In this document: positions 25,241 to 34,007 of the stretch, one piece after another | Layout of the letters: each line of letters starts with the position of its first letter | How positions within the stretch are numbered: position 1 is the stretch's first letter | NCBI GenBank assembly: GCA_964578535.1 | Contig: CAZODI010000009.1 | Location: forward strand, 29,512 to 93,511 | DNA: 64,000 bases | Source of the DNA: PHBD01 sp964578535 | Lineage (GTDB): Bacteria > Desulfobacterota > Syntrophia > Syntrophales > PHBD01 | Direction of reading: 5' to 3' | Notes under the pieces: model-generated | What the model was told of the DNA's origin: nothing | Seen by the model: the letters and a program-made list of their open reading frames with translations, nothing else | Database searches by the model: none | Position numbers and translations under genes: made by a program

Positions 25241-25933
25241 TTTCTTTTTCCGTCCGATCTCCACTTCAAGCGTCATGACGATCGAATCATTGTTCTGATA
25301 GCCAATAGCAATTACCCACGTTGCAACATAGACAAAGGATGCTAATGAACAGATCTTGGATGCAGCGATACTTGAAGAAAAAATCGAAGAGTGTATTAAA
25401 GAAACATCATGAAGATTTGAACGCAATCATATTGTCCTCTAAAGTACTTTGGGGAGATAAGTCGCAGGAACAGTACTTTAAATCTCTCTGCTAATTTATT
25501 AAAAAATATATCTAAAGGTATATTGACTATTGGGACATTATAGGCAAAATGCCTTCAGGTCTGTTCCGGGTGTTCTTCTTATTCCCAATATGCGTTTTCA
25601 AACACCGGAGCCAGATTTAGAAAGCCCGGCCATGAAGGGAACATGGCTGGGCTCTCGTTTTTCTACAGCTTTGTTTGCGCATAAGCCTTCTATCTGTTAA
25701 TTCTTTCCTCTCATTTGACAATAAGCAGATACTCCAAATCTGTCGCCGATTCCATTAAGCTATCCATAGTATTCAGGCAATGACACTTGATTAAGCGATC
25801 ATTTTTTATATTATTGTCGTGCGATTTGTGCGCACAGGTTATTGAATAATCGTTACAGCTGGTTTTATTGTAATCGCGTTCCATTGTCCGGTATTATACA
25901 AAGCGTCTGTCGCTACATCTGTGATTGCCGCTC
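25241..25933. other. AT-rich intergenic region with a gene-end fragment and an orphan terminator
   Basis: About 690 bp, clearly richer in A and T than the flanks. No intact gene is visible. At 25332-25412 a plus-strand frame reads a short protein end (DANEQILDAAILEEKIEECIKETS then TGA), which looks like the tail of a lost gene. A strong terminator sits at 25623-25662 with no gene before it. Position next to a tRNA 3' end and base composition suggest the scar of an integrated element; I could not find a second copy of the tRNA end to prove it. Confidence 0.5.
25623..25662 (+). terminator. Orphan rho-independent terminator
   Basis: AGCCCGGCCATG (25623-25634) pairs with CATGGCTGGGCT (25642-25653), with one G-U pair, followed by CTCGTTTTT. 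No coding gene precedes it, so it may end a small RNA or a deleted gene. Confidence 0.7.
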
Positions 25934-26806
25934 TTATCCCCGCGGTTTCAGCCCCAGGATCTGCCGGGCCTCGTCCGGACTGGCGACCTCGCGGTCCAAG
26001 GAGTCCGCGACCTTCTTCGCCCAGGCCACCTGCTCCCAGCTCCCCTTGGCCATCTCGCCGCCCGGTACCCGCACGCTGTCTTCAAGACCGACCCGCATGT
26101 GGCCGCCATCCAGGCACGAGAGGCTGATGGCCGGGAACTGGAGATTGCCCACCCCGCATGCACTCCAGGTGTGCCCCTCGGGTAGCAGACTCTTCAAGTG
26201 GCAGTACCCCAGCGGCGAGAACTGCATTCCGCCCGTGACCCCGAAGACGAACTGCCAGTGCATGGGTTCGATAAACACATCTCCCTGTTTGCGGAGGAGA
26301 AGAGCGTTGTATATCCCGCCCGGATCGTAGGCCTCCAACTCCGGCTTCACCCCCGCGGCGACCATCCGCCTTGCGAAATCCTCAATGGTTTTGAAGGTGT
26401 TATCGAAGATGAACTCAAACATGAATTTGCCGGTCTTGCGGTCGGCGAAGCCGAAGTTCATGGTGTTGGTGTTCAGCGACGCCATCTCGGGTTTCAACGC
26501 CTCGATCGGGGTGATGCGCTGCTCCGCGGTCAGTCCGACGGAGATGGCCGAGGACATGTTGATGATGATTTCCGGTACGCGAGCGCGGATGGCCTCGATG
26601 GTGGGGCGGATTATGTCGATATCCGCAGTGGGCATGCCGTTTCCCGGGTCCTTGGCGTGGATGTGAACGATGGAGCAGCCTTCCTTCCAGCAGCGCCAGG
26701 ACTCCTCCGCGAACTCCTCCGGTGTGTAGGGGGTCGACGGGTTGTTGGCTTTGCTCGTAGGACCTCCCGCCAGGGCCGCTGTTATAATGACCTTGTTCCG
26801 TGCCAT
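25934..26806 (-). CDS. Beta-keto acid cleavage enzyme (BKACE, DUF849), first copy
   Basis: A 290-residue BKACE family protein. The zinc ligands are visible in SIVHIHAKDPG (H-x-H) and in GGHMRVGLEDSV (conserved Glu). The N-terminus KVIITAALAGG and the C-terminal REVASPDEARQILGL are also typical. The family condenses a beta-keto acid with acetyl-CoA to give acetoacetate and a new CoA ester, as Kce does in lysine fermentation. The substrate side is not readable. The ATG at 26806 follows AAGGAAGGAGAATACC. It stands alone beside the tRNA-linked AT-rich region. Confidence 0.9.
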   Translation of the reverse strand: MARNKVIITAALAGGPTSKANNPSTPYTPEEFAEESWRCWKEGCSIVHIHAKDPGNGMPTADIDIIRPTIEAIRARVPEIIINMSSAISVGLTAEQRITPIEALKPEMASLNTNTMNFGFADRKTGKFMFEFIFDNTFKTIEDFARRMVAAGVKPELEAYDPGGIYNALLLRKQGDVFIEPMHWQFVFGVTGGMQFSPLGYCHLKSLLPEGHTWSACGVGNLQFPAISLSCLDGGHMRVGLEDSVRVPGGEMAKGSWEQVAWAKKVADSLDREVASPDEARQILGLKPRG

Positions 26807-26978
26807 GGTATTCTCCTTCCTTTTTCAAATCAAAAACCCCGCTCTCTTCCGAGGTACGGGGTGTTGAATGGCTCCTCCCATATTTCCCCCTGGCAGGGTT
26901 AAATGGGTTTAAGATCGGTTAACGTCGGTCATATATGTTTCCGGGTACCATAATTCCCAAGCGCAATCCACCTCGGAA

Positions 26979-27773
26979 ATGAGCATGGGCAGTCAAGGCG
27001 TGAGGGTGCTGCCCGGGTATTTCCGCAAGGCCGCCGCGGGAAAGAAGCCGGAGAAGACGCTGATCATGGTCGGCGGCGGCGAGACGTTTGCCGAGGATCT
27101 CTATTTCTACATTGCCTCCCAGGCCCATTAACGCGGCTGGAACTTCATGACCGTCGATCTGCCGGGGCAGGGTCTCCTTCCCCTGGAGGGGAAAGTCTTC
27201 CGGCCGGATATGTATGTGCCCATGAAGGCCGTGGTCGACTATGCCATCAGCCGCCCCGACGTGGACCCCAAACGGCTGGCCGCTTACGGGTACAGCGGTG
27301 GCGGCGGGTTCGTGCCCCAGGCCGCCATGCATGATCCCCGGATCCGGGCCGTCGCCATGAATTCCGCCGTCGTGGATGCCTATCCGCTCTTCTCTACGAT
27401 GCCGGTCGTTCTCGCCGATCAGAAGGAGATCGATTCCTGGACCACCTTTCATGGAAACATCGTCAAGGTCATCAACTGGAGCTGGGGCGTGCCGATGGAC
27501 AAACCGTCGGCGCTTGCCGCGGCCAACAGGGGCTTTATCTTCGACCCCGCCCGGGTGACCGTTCCGGCCCTGATCATTGTCGGCGAAGGAGAGTACAAGA
27601 GCGCGGAGGTACAGCGTCAGCAGAAGATCTGTATGGACAACTTCCCCAATCCGCTGAAAAAGATGGTCATCACCCCATCCGACGAGGGTGCGACGAACCA
27701 CTGCATCATGGAGAACCGCAGCATTGTCGGACTGGTGCTCTTCGACTGGCTGGACGAAATATTCAGACAATAG
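26979..27773 (+). pseudogene. Alpha/beta hydrolase, broken by an in-frame stop and 5' truncated
   Basis: Reading from 26979, the frame encodes LPGYFRKAAAGKKPEKTLIMVGGGETFAEDLYFYIASQAH, then TAA at 27129-27131, then in the same frame RGWNFMTVDLPGQG and the rest of the hydrolase. The nucleophile motif YGYSGGGG and the late ATNHCIMEN (probable catalytic His) are present. Homologous proteins have a helical N-terminal domain before the first part; here it is missing. One base change restores the frame across the stop, so the decay looks recent. The downstream 208 residues (27147-27773) could still be translated but lack the oxyanion region. Confidence 0.75.
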
Positions 27774-27921
27774 GAGCGGCGGGGTAGAAGACTACCTGGG
27801 ACCGCTTTGAAAAAAACGATATATGGCTTGATCGGGAGTTTCAAATCTGTTTTTTTAGCTGAAAAGATTTGGGAGTTGGTGTTGCTGCATAAATTCAATT
27901 TCTTGAAATGAGGAGGATCTT

Positions 27922-28332
27922 ATGAAGAAGAAAACCGTCAGTTTTATTGTCTGCTGCCTGTTTCTTTCCATTTTGTTCGTTTCGTTGGCAGCGGCGGAAT
28001 GCCAGCCCGGCGACAAGGCTCAGGTCCTGTGGAAGGGCAAATGGTATCCTGCAATGGTGAAAGAAGCCAAGGGTACACAGTGCTTTGTCCACTACGACGG
28101 CTACAGCAGCTCATGGGATGAGTGGGTCGGTCCCGACCGGATCAAGCTTGCGGGGCAGGCGGCTCCGGCAGCGGATTTCAATGAAGGGGATGCCGTTCGG
28201 GTGTTGTGGAAGGGCAAGTGGTATGACGCGCATGTTCTGAAAACAAAGGGCCATCAGTATTTCATCCATTACGACGGTTACAATAATTCCTGGGATGAAT
28301 GGGTGGGACCGAAAAGGATCAAAGCCAAGTAG
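27922..28332 (+). CDS. Secreted protein with two Tudor-knot/chromo-barrel-like repeats
   Basis: A 136-residue protein: a signal peptide (about 1-26), then two near-identical repeats of about 50 residues. Repeat 1 has GDKAQVLWKGKWYPAMV and HYDGYSSSWDEWV; repeat 2 has GDAVRVLWKGKWYDAHV and HYDGYNNSWDEWV. The pattern matches the Tudor-knot (RNA-binding knotted chromodomain) fold best known from eukaryotic chromatin proteins. An exported bacterial version cannot act on chromatin; it may bind a cell-wall or extracellular ligand. The start at 27922 follows AGGAGGATCTT. It is monocistronic. Confidence 0.8.
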   Translation: MKKKTVSFIVCCLFLSILFVSLAAAECQPGDKAQVLWKGKWYPAMVKEAKGTQCFVHYDGYSSSWDEWVGPDRIKLAGQAAPAADFNEGDAVRVLWKGKWYDAHVLKTKGHQYFIHYDGYNNSWDEWVGPKRIKAK

Positions 28333-28422
28333 TTTCCGTTGGGAGACTCCGGACGCCGAACCGTCCGGTTTCCAGATCGGACCGCTTGCCTTTCCGGAAG
28401 CGGGCGAAATCGTGTTTTCTAG

Positions 28423-28462
28423 CAATCCGTTGCCATCGGATGGAAACGGTGTCAACGGATTG
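28423..28462. repeat. Perfect 10-bp inverted repeat before the caspase-like gene
   Basis: CAATCCGTTG (28423-28432) and CAACGGATTG (28453-28462) form a perfect inverted repeat around a 20-base loop. It lies between the Tudor-knot gene and the caspase gene promoter, without a T run, so it could be an operator or a weak terminator. Confidence 0.45.
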
Positions 28463-28488
28463 TGCTAACTTTTACATGTTTATTTTCA

Positions 28489-28517
28489 TTGACGTTTTTT
28501 GGCTGATAAATTGTAAT
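28489..28517 (+). promoter_or_regulatory. Promoter of the caspase-like gene
   Basis: TTGACG (28489-28494), a 17-bp spacer and TGTAAT (28512-28517) lie about 90 bp before the start codon. Confidence 0.5.
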
Positions 28518-28604
28518 CGGCGAAAAACCGGGCGGACATCCCGATCCGGGTATGGTATAGGGAAACAAGCGTCAGGTTGTCTATCCCCGATCCATAAACT
28601 GGTC

Positions 28605-30131
28605 ATGAGTCACAAGAAATTTGCCGTCATGGAACCCATCCACCGACTCATACTGCTGTTTCTAGCCCTTCTTCTCTTTGCTCCCCAGGCGTCTTCCGCC
28701 GCGCAGACGCAGCGTGTCGCCCTGGTGATCGGCAACAGCGCCTACCAAACCGGTCCTCTCGCCAATCCGGTGCATGACGCGTCCGACCTGGCGGCGACGC
28801 TTCAGAGACTCGGGTTCACGGTCATTCTCAAAAAGAATGCCAGCCTTCAGGAAATGGACGAGTCGCTCCGCGACTTCGGCGACCGCCTGCGGCGCGGCGG
28901 CGTGGGGCTTTTCTACTATGCCGGCCACGGGATCCAGATCGCCGGCCGGAACTACCTTGTCCCCGTCGGGGCGCGCATCAATCGCGAGACGGATGTGAAG
29001 TACCAGGCGCTGGACACCGAAATGGTCCTGGACGAAATGGCCAATGCGGCCAACGATCTCAACATCGTCATTCTGGATGCCTGCCGGGACAATCCGTTCG
29101 CCCGGAGTTTCCGGTCCGCATCCCGCGGACTCGCCATCATCTCCTCCGCGCCGAAGGGGACCTTCATCAGCTACTCCACGAGCCCGGGAAAGGTCGCCGT
29201 CGACGGATCCGGGCGCAACAGCCCTTTCACGGGATCCCTGATCAAGCACATGACATCGCCGGACGTGCCCATCGAGGAGGTTTTCAAGCGGGTCCGCCAG
29301 GATCTGGTGCGCCGGACCAAAGGTCAGCAGATTCCCTGGGAACTTTCCTCCCTGGAAGGAAGTTTTTCCTTCAAGCCGCAGAAAGGCGCGGTCCCGGCGG
29401 CGAAGGCCCCGGACGATCTCGCAGAGGAGCGGCGAATCCTGGCTGAAGAGAGGGAACGGATTCAGCGGGAAAAAGAGCTCCTGGAACAGAAAAGGGCCCT
29501 GGAGGAGGAGAGGAAGAAACTCGAGCAACAGCGGAAGGATCTGGAGCAGAGCAGGCTGACGGTACCGAAAGAGCCGGCGGGCTACGGAAGCGTTCTTTTT
29601 TATGACGACTTCTCCTCGCCGAAAAACGGCTGGCCGGTATACACGAACGGCCCCTTCTACAATACCGCGTTCCAGGACAACCGCTATGTCATGGAGACAA
29701 AGAACGAACGGAAATCCCTCGAAATGCTCGCTTTGCCGCCCGGGGCGACGGGAGACTATGACGTCGAGTTGGTCTCGGTGTGGCTGAGAGGCATCACCAA
29801 CAACGCCTATGGCCTGATGCTGGGTCAGGACCGCCTGAATGTGTATACGTTCGGAGTTTCGGCGAATGGGCAATCCGTGATCTGGGTCAACGTGAACGAT
29901 ATCCCGATGGATGATGCCATGCCGTGGAGGCCGAACACGGCACCCATCAGCGACGGCCGGTATGTCCGGAATGTCCAGAGAGTCGAGGTTCGCGGGGAGA
30001 CCCTGAGCTATTATGTCAACAACATCCTGATATCCCGGATCCGAAGCCAGTTTTCCCTGAAGTCGTTCGGTGTCTGTGTAACCGGGCAGCAGGCGGTCGC
30101 CTTCCTGCAGGTCAAGATCACCAGGCGATGA
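28605..30131 (+). CDS. Exported caspase-like (C14) protein with coiled coil and a beta-sandwich-like C-terminus
   Basis: About 508 residues. After a signal peptide (about 12-32) comes a caspase/metacaspase domain (about 35-250) with the catalytic dyad His108 (FYYAGHGIQ) and Cys160 (ILDACRDNPF). A charged coiled coil follows (about 265-320, rich in EERERIQREKELLEQKR). The last 185 residues (LFYDDFSSPKNGWP ... VEVRGETLSYYVNNILI) look like a LamG/DUF1080-type sandwich. Bacterial C14 peptidases cleave after basic residues, and several act in stress or defence. The start may instead be the ATG at 28629; neither has a strong ribosome site. Confidence 0.85.
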   Translation: MSHKKFAVMEPIHRLILLFLALLLFAPQASSAAQTQRVALVIGNSAYQTGPLANPVHDASDLAATLQRLGFTVILKKNASLQEMDESLRDFGDRLRRGGVGLFYYAGHGIQIAGRNYLVPVGARINRETDVKYQALDTEMVLDEMANAANDLNIVILDACRDNPFARSFRSASRGLAIISSAPKGTFISYSTSPGKVAVDGSGRNSPFTGSLIKHMTSPDVPIEEVFKRVRQDLVRRTKGQQIPWELSSLEGSFSFKPQKGAVPAAKAPDDLAEERRILAEERERIQREKELLEQKRALEEERKKLEQQRKDLEQSRLTVPKEPAGYGSVLFYDDFSSPKNGWPVYTNGPFYNTAFQDNRYVMETKNERKSLEMLALPPGATGDYDVELVSVWLRGITNNAYGLMLGQDRLNVYTFGVSANGQSVIWVNVNDIPMDDAMPWRPNTAPISDGRYVRNVQRVEVRGETLSYYVNNILISRIRSQFSLKSFGVCVTGQQAVAFLQVKITRR

Positions 30132-30381
30132 ACCGGAGGACGTTCGCGGATCCCGCCGAATCTGTGATCCCAGCATCTTTTCCTGTCCCTGGGCTGTCCC
30201 GGACCTTCTTCCGGGAAGCTGTGGGCGATTCGTTCCATTCCGGCAATCCCCTTCCCATCCCGTGCGAATGACCCCGATCGTCCGGTCGGAAGGAAGGCCG
30301 GCTTGACTTGCAGCGACAACGGGCCTACAGTTCTTCCCGATGGAGAAAATGCCCTGTTAAATATGAGAAAACGGAGGATAT

Positions 30382-31551
30382 ATGAACACTTACATTGACT
30401 ATCCCGGGCGGATAACGAAAATACGGGAGGAGATGAAGAAGTCCGATCTCGATCTATTCGTGGGCACGCGGACGGTGAGCCTGAGCTATGTGTCCGGCGC
30501 CTTCGTCCCGTGGAGAAGCGCCGTCATCGTGTCGAAAGACGGATTCGCCGGCCTGGTTTCCATGCTGCTCGACTGCGAGCGATTGAAGAACGAGTCATGG
30601 TTGAGCAGCATTTCCTCCTATGCCCCCCTGCCCGGCATGGATCTCGTGGACCTCATCGTCCATTTCGTCCGGCAGAACGGCGCGGAAAAGGGAAGGATCG
30701 GCGTGGAGCTCGGCCATTCCCCCCGCGGGAATACGGGATATCTGTTTGCCACGGAATACGAATTCCTGAAAAACGCGCTGCCGGAGGCGACCTTTGTCAA
30801 CGCGCTGTACGTGGTGGATCGGGCCTCCTATGTCAAGGATCCGGGCGAGATCAAGCTGATGCGCCAGGCCGCCGCCATGGCTGATGCCGGGATCCAATGC
30901 GTCAGGGATGCGCTGGAGATCGGCTTGACGGAGGCGCAAATCGCCGGCATCGGCGAGATGGAGCTGCGGCGCCTCGGCAGCGAGTACCACTGGGCGATCA
31001 CGGGATCGTCCGAGATCGCCTCCGGGTACCGGGCGACCTACGCCATGAACGGCACGACCCAGCCCACGCAGAAAATGGTGCAGAGAGGCGAGAACATCAT
31101 CGTCGATCTGCACCCGCTTTACCAGCTGTATCCCTCGGATCTGGCGCACAATTTCATTATTGGAGAGCCGTCGGTGGAACAGCGGAAACTGGCCGACGCC
31201 TATCTCCAAACGGCGGAAACGATCGTCCGGAATTTCAAGGCGGGGAACACGGTGGGCGATGTCTGCAAGACCGTGATGGATCTGATTAACGAGCTTGGGT
31301 ATGCCCCGTACACCATTCCCTCCTTCGGGCACGGACTCGGCGTGTTCGGCCACGAGTGGTATCCGGCCATCGTCAACAATGATGAGTTCCGGGATGTCGT
31401 GCTCGAGGAGAACGCCGTCGAGGTGGCGTTCCTGGCCATGACCGTTCCCGGCGTCTGCGGCATGAGGCTGGAGTGCCCGGTCCTGGTCACGAAGGACGGC
31501 GGGGAGATGCTCTGCAGGACGCCCCTGGAGCTTACGGTGATCGATGGATAA
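30382..31551 (+). CDS. M24-family peptidase (Xaa-Pro dipeptidase/creatinase fold)
   Basis: The 389-residue protein has a creatinase N-terminal domain (about 1-150) and a pita-bread M24 domain. Metal ligands are visible: the two Asp of IIVDLHPLYQLYPSDLAHNF, His in SFGHGLGVFGHE, and Glu in EENAVEVAF and MRLECPVLV. Members hydrolyse X-Pro bonds or C-N bonds in small molecules. The neighbouring MaoC gene overlaps or nearly touches, which suggests one transcript and possibly a small-molecule substrate. The ATG at 30382 follows AACGGAGGATAT. Confidence 0.86.
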   Translation: MNTYIDYPGRITKIREEMKKSDLDLFVGTRTVSLSYVSGAFVPWRSAVIVSKDGFAGLVSMLLDCERLKNESWLSSISSYAPLPGMDLVDLIVHFVRQNGAEKGRIGVELGHSPRGNTGYLFATEYEFLKNALPEATFVNALYVVDRASYVKDPGEIKLMRQAAAMADAGIQCVRDALEIGLTEAQIAGIGEMELRRLGSEYHWAITGSSEIASGYRATYAMNGTTQPTQKMVQRGENIIVDLHPLYQLYPSDLAHNFIIGEPSVEQRKLADAYLQTAETIVRNFKAGNTVGDVCKTVMDLINELGYAPYTIPSFGHGLGVFGHEWYPAIVNNDEFRDVVLEENAVEVAFLAMTVPGVCGMRLECPVLVTKDGGEMLCRTPLELTVIDG

Positions 31552-31576
31552 GGGAGGGGGAAAGGAGAGTCCCTGC

Positions 31577-32005
31577 ATGGAAGCCATTGCCGTCGGTGAG
31601 CGGTTCTGCCGCAATGTTATGGTGAGTGCCGAAGAAGTCCGGCGTTTTGCCGCTGCCACGGGAGACGAGAGTCCGATCCATCGCGATGCCGATTTCGCCC
31701 GCCGGACCCGTTTCGGGGACCTCGTGGTCACGGGCGGCCAGCTGATTTCCCTGATGACGGGCCTGGTGGCGACCCATTTCTATCGGCCTTCCGGTCGCAT
31801 CGGGCTTGGCCTCGATTTTACCTGTGTCACCCATGGGGCCGTGAAGGCGGGCCAGGAAGTGGAGATCTCCTGGGAGGTGACGGCCGTCCAGGAGAAGCCC
31901 AGCCTGTCCGGAACCGTCGTGACGCTGAAAGGCCTGATCTCGGACAGCCGGGGCCGGAAGTTCGTCTCGGCGGAGAGCAGGACGCTGGTCACTGACCACC
32001 CCTGA
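31577..32005 (+). CDS. MaoC-like (hotdog) dehydratase
   Basis: A 142-residue hotdog-fold protein. SAEEVRRFAAATGDESPIHRDADFARRTRFGDLVVTGGQLISLM contains the R-hydratase signature (Asp and His of D-x4-H). Such enzymes hydrate or dehydrate enoyl-CoA. I chose the ATG at 31577, preceded by GGAAAGGAGAG; an upstream ATG at 31544 overlaps the M24 stop and lacks such a site. It follows the M24 peptidase gene closely. Confidence 0.85.
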   Translation: MEAIAVGERFCRNVMVSAEEVRRFAAATGDESPIHRDADFARRTRFGDLVVTGGQLISLMTGLVATHFYRPSGRIGLGLDFTCVTHGAVKAGQEVEISWEVTAVQEKPSLSGTVVTLKGLISDSRGRKFVSAESRTLVTDHP

Positions 32006-32099
32006 GGGTGGCGGCGGTGCATGCAGGGCGGTCCGTTAAGAGGGAAAACAGAGGATCCCGCCGGGACCGCGGCAGCGGGGGAGGGATCCTGTCCCGGCG

Positions 32100-32801
32100 A
32101 TGGTCATGCTCTGCGGGAAGGGCGGGGTCGAAGAATCCATGATGACCGTGGTGCAGTGCTGGGATGACGGTGTGACGACGGATGTCCGGCTCGTCGATAT
32201 CCTCCGGCGGCACGGAGCAAAGGCCGCTTTCAACCTCAACGACGGCCTGCATGTGAAACACCGCTCGGTGAGCTTCGTATACGAGGGCACAGAAGTCAGG
32301 CGGCTCGGGCGGGACGAACGGAGGGACGTCTACGATGGTTTCACGATCGCCAACCACAGCCTGACGCACCCGCGCCTGGATCAGATGCCGGTCGAGGCGG
32401 CGCGGCGAGAGATTGTGGAGGGCCGTGAGCGCCTCCAGCAGTTCTTCGGGCAGCCGGTGCCGGGCTTTGCCTATCCTTTCGGCTCGTATGGCGAAGCGGT
32501 CGTGACGCTGGTCCGGGAGGCGGGTCATGTCTACGGGAGGACCGACCGCGACGCCGACGGCCCGTTTCCACCGGAAACCCCTTTGCTGTTCCATCCCAAC
32601 TGCCATTTTCTCGCCCCGGACCTGTGGTCCCGGTACGAGAACGCAAGGAAAAGCGGCGTCTTCTACTTCTGGGGACACTCCTATGAGATGACCACGGAGG
32701 CCATGTGGAATGCCTTTGAAACGATGATCGGACGAATCGGCGCCGATCCGGATTCCCGCTGGGGCGACTTGGCGGACTTGTTTGCGGGCGGTAATCCGTG
32801 A
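32100..32801 (+). CDS. Polysaccharide deacetylase family protein
   Basis: Up to 233 residues, NodB-like fold. VVQCWDDGVTTDVRLVDIL carries the catalytic/metal Asp pair, FTIANHSLTHPRLDQM supplies the H-x3-H metal pair, and GFAYPFGSYGEAVVTLV is the next conserved motif. The enzyme would remove acetyl or formyl groups from a sugar or related substrate. No signal peptide is seen, so it may act in the cytoplasm. The start may be ATG 32100 (after GGGAGGG at a long distance) or ATG 32139 (MMTVVQCW), which trims 13 residues. Confidence 0.83.
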   Translation: MVMLCGKGGVEESMMTVVQCWDDGVTTDVRLVDILRRHGAKAAFNLNDGLHVKHRSVSFVYEGTEVRRLGRDERRDVYDGFTIANHSLTHPRLDQMPVEAARREIVEGRERLQQFFGQPVPGFAYPFGSYGEAVVTLVREAGHVYGRTDRDADGPFPPETPLLFHPNCHFLAPDLWSRYENARKSGVFYFWGHSYEMTTEAMWNAFETMIGRIGADPDSRWGDLADLFAGGNP

Positions 32802-32909
32802 GCAAGATCCTCTGTCCCGCATCTCCCGCACCCTTGGGGAAGAGGCGCCGGCGAAGACCGGGGACGAATTGCATTGACAGAAAGAATTGCTTCCGCATAT
32901 TGCCTGTCC

Positions 32910-33851
32910 ATGAATGCTTTTCCCGATCGCCTCATCCTGCGGGTCTTCATCCTGTTGGCGGTTCTCTTCGCCCCCTGGGCGTCCTCTGCGGAGGCGACGG
33001 TGCCTCGAGCCATGTGGATCTGGGAAGTCGACAGTTTCCGCCTGATCGACGACCCCGCATTCGAGAAGGAGATCCTGGATGACCTCCGGTCCCAGGGGAT
33101 CACCACCCTCTATCTCTACGCGGATTCCTACAAGGGGCGCCTGCCCATTGTGGAGGAGCCGGGGAAGCTCCAGGGCCTGATCGGGCGGATACACGGCCGC
33201 GGCTTCAAGGTCGAGGCCCTCCTGGGGTCCCTCTATCTGAACACCCCCCGGTATGTGCTGCCCGAAAAGGCCAAAGCGGCAAGGGAAATGGTGCAGCGAG
33301 TGGTGGATTTCAACGTGAAAGCCCCGGTGCAGTCACGCTTCGATGCCATCCACCTGGACATAGAACCTTATACACTGGCCGAATGGAAGAAGAGCAGCAA
33401 CAGGGTGGCAGGTCTGTTCCTGGAGCGTTCCCGGGAATGGGTCGTCATGGCGAAAAAGGCGCAACTGGAAGTCGGTGCGGCCATTCCGTTCTGGTATGAC
33501 ACGCTCGAAGTCGAATGGCAGGGACAGCGGCGCCCGCTCAACGAGTTCGTGCAGGACCTCTACGACTACGTCGCCCTGATGGACTACCGGAACCACGCCG
33601 AGGGAGAGGACGGTATCCTCTTCCACGCCCGACAGGAGCTGGCCTACGCTTCCAGGACCGGAAAAGGCGTGGTGATCGGGCTGGAGACCGGGCCCGCCGA
33701 GCCGGAGAAACTCACCTTTCAGCATCTTGGGTTCGCGATCCTGTCGCGGGAGATGGCCATCGTCGAGCGTATCTGCCGCGAGGAGCGGAGTTACCGCGGG
33801 ATTGCGATCCACCACCTGAAACCCTGGAGGCAACTCCGGGGTCTTCGCTGA
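32910..33851 (+). CDS. Exported TIM-barrel-like protein of unknown function
   Basis: A 313-residue protein with a signal peptide (about 1-29, ending SSA). The mature part begins PRAMWIWEVDSF and later has FDAIHLDIEPYTLAEWKK, GAAIPFWYDTLEVEW and YVALMDYRNHAEGEDGI. The HLDIEP motif and overall strand pattern resemble glycoside hydrolase TIM barrels, where the Asp/Glu pair would be catalytic. I cannot name the family. The ATG at 32910 is preferred because the hydrophobic signal follows it directly; the frame is open upstream to 32874. Confidence 0.7.
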   Translation: MNAFPDRLILRVFILLAVLFAPWASSAEATVPRAMWIWEVDSFRLIDDPAFEKEILDDLRSQGITTLYLYADSYKGRLPIVEEPGKLQGLIGRIHGRGFKVEALLGSLYLNTPRYVLPEKAKAAREMVQRVVDFNVKAPVQSRFDAIHLDIEPYTLAEWKKSSNRVAGLFLERSREWVVMAKKAQLEVGAAIPFWYDTLEVEWQGQRRPLNEFVQDLYDYVALMDYRNHAEGEDGILFHARQELAYASRTGKGVVIGLETGPAEPEKLTFQHLGFAILSREMAIVERICREERSYRGIAIHHLKPWRQLRGLR

Positions 33852-34007
33852 ATGACCTGCCTCATGGAAGCCAGTCCCATTCCGGGACGGGCATCATTCC
33901 GCCGGTGATCAGTCCCCGATACCGGTCCGGCCGTTCGTGGATCCTCCCGGCGGCCTGACTGCGGCAAACCAATCGGGGGAAAATTCAGGCCGGCGGGGGA
34001 GGAAACC

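Noticed and set aside
25142..25426. Short minus-strand frame ending HLDSNQGPSDS
   Set aside because: This is the well-known false protein read from the antisense of a tRNA-Arg gene.
32247..32262. Third parS-like site (ATGTGAAACAC) in the polysaccharide deacetylase gene
   Set aside because: Only one half matches; the central CACGTG is CATGTG and the left arm is different.
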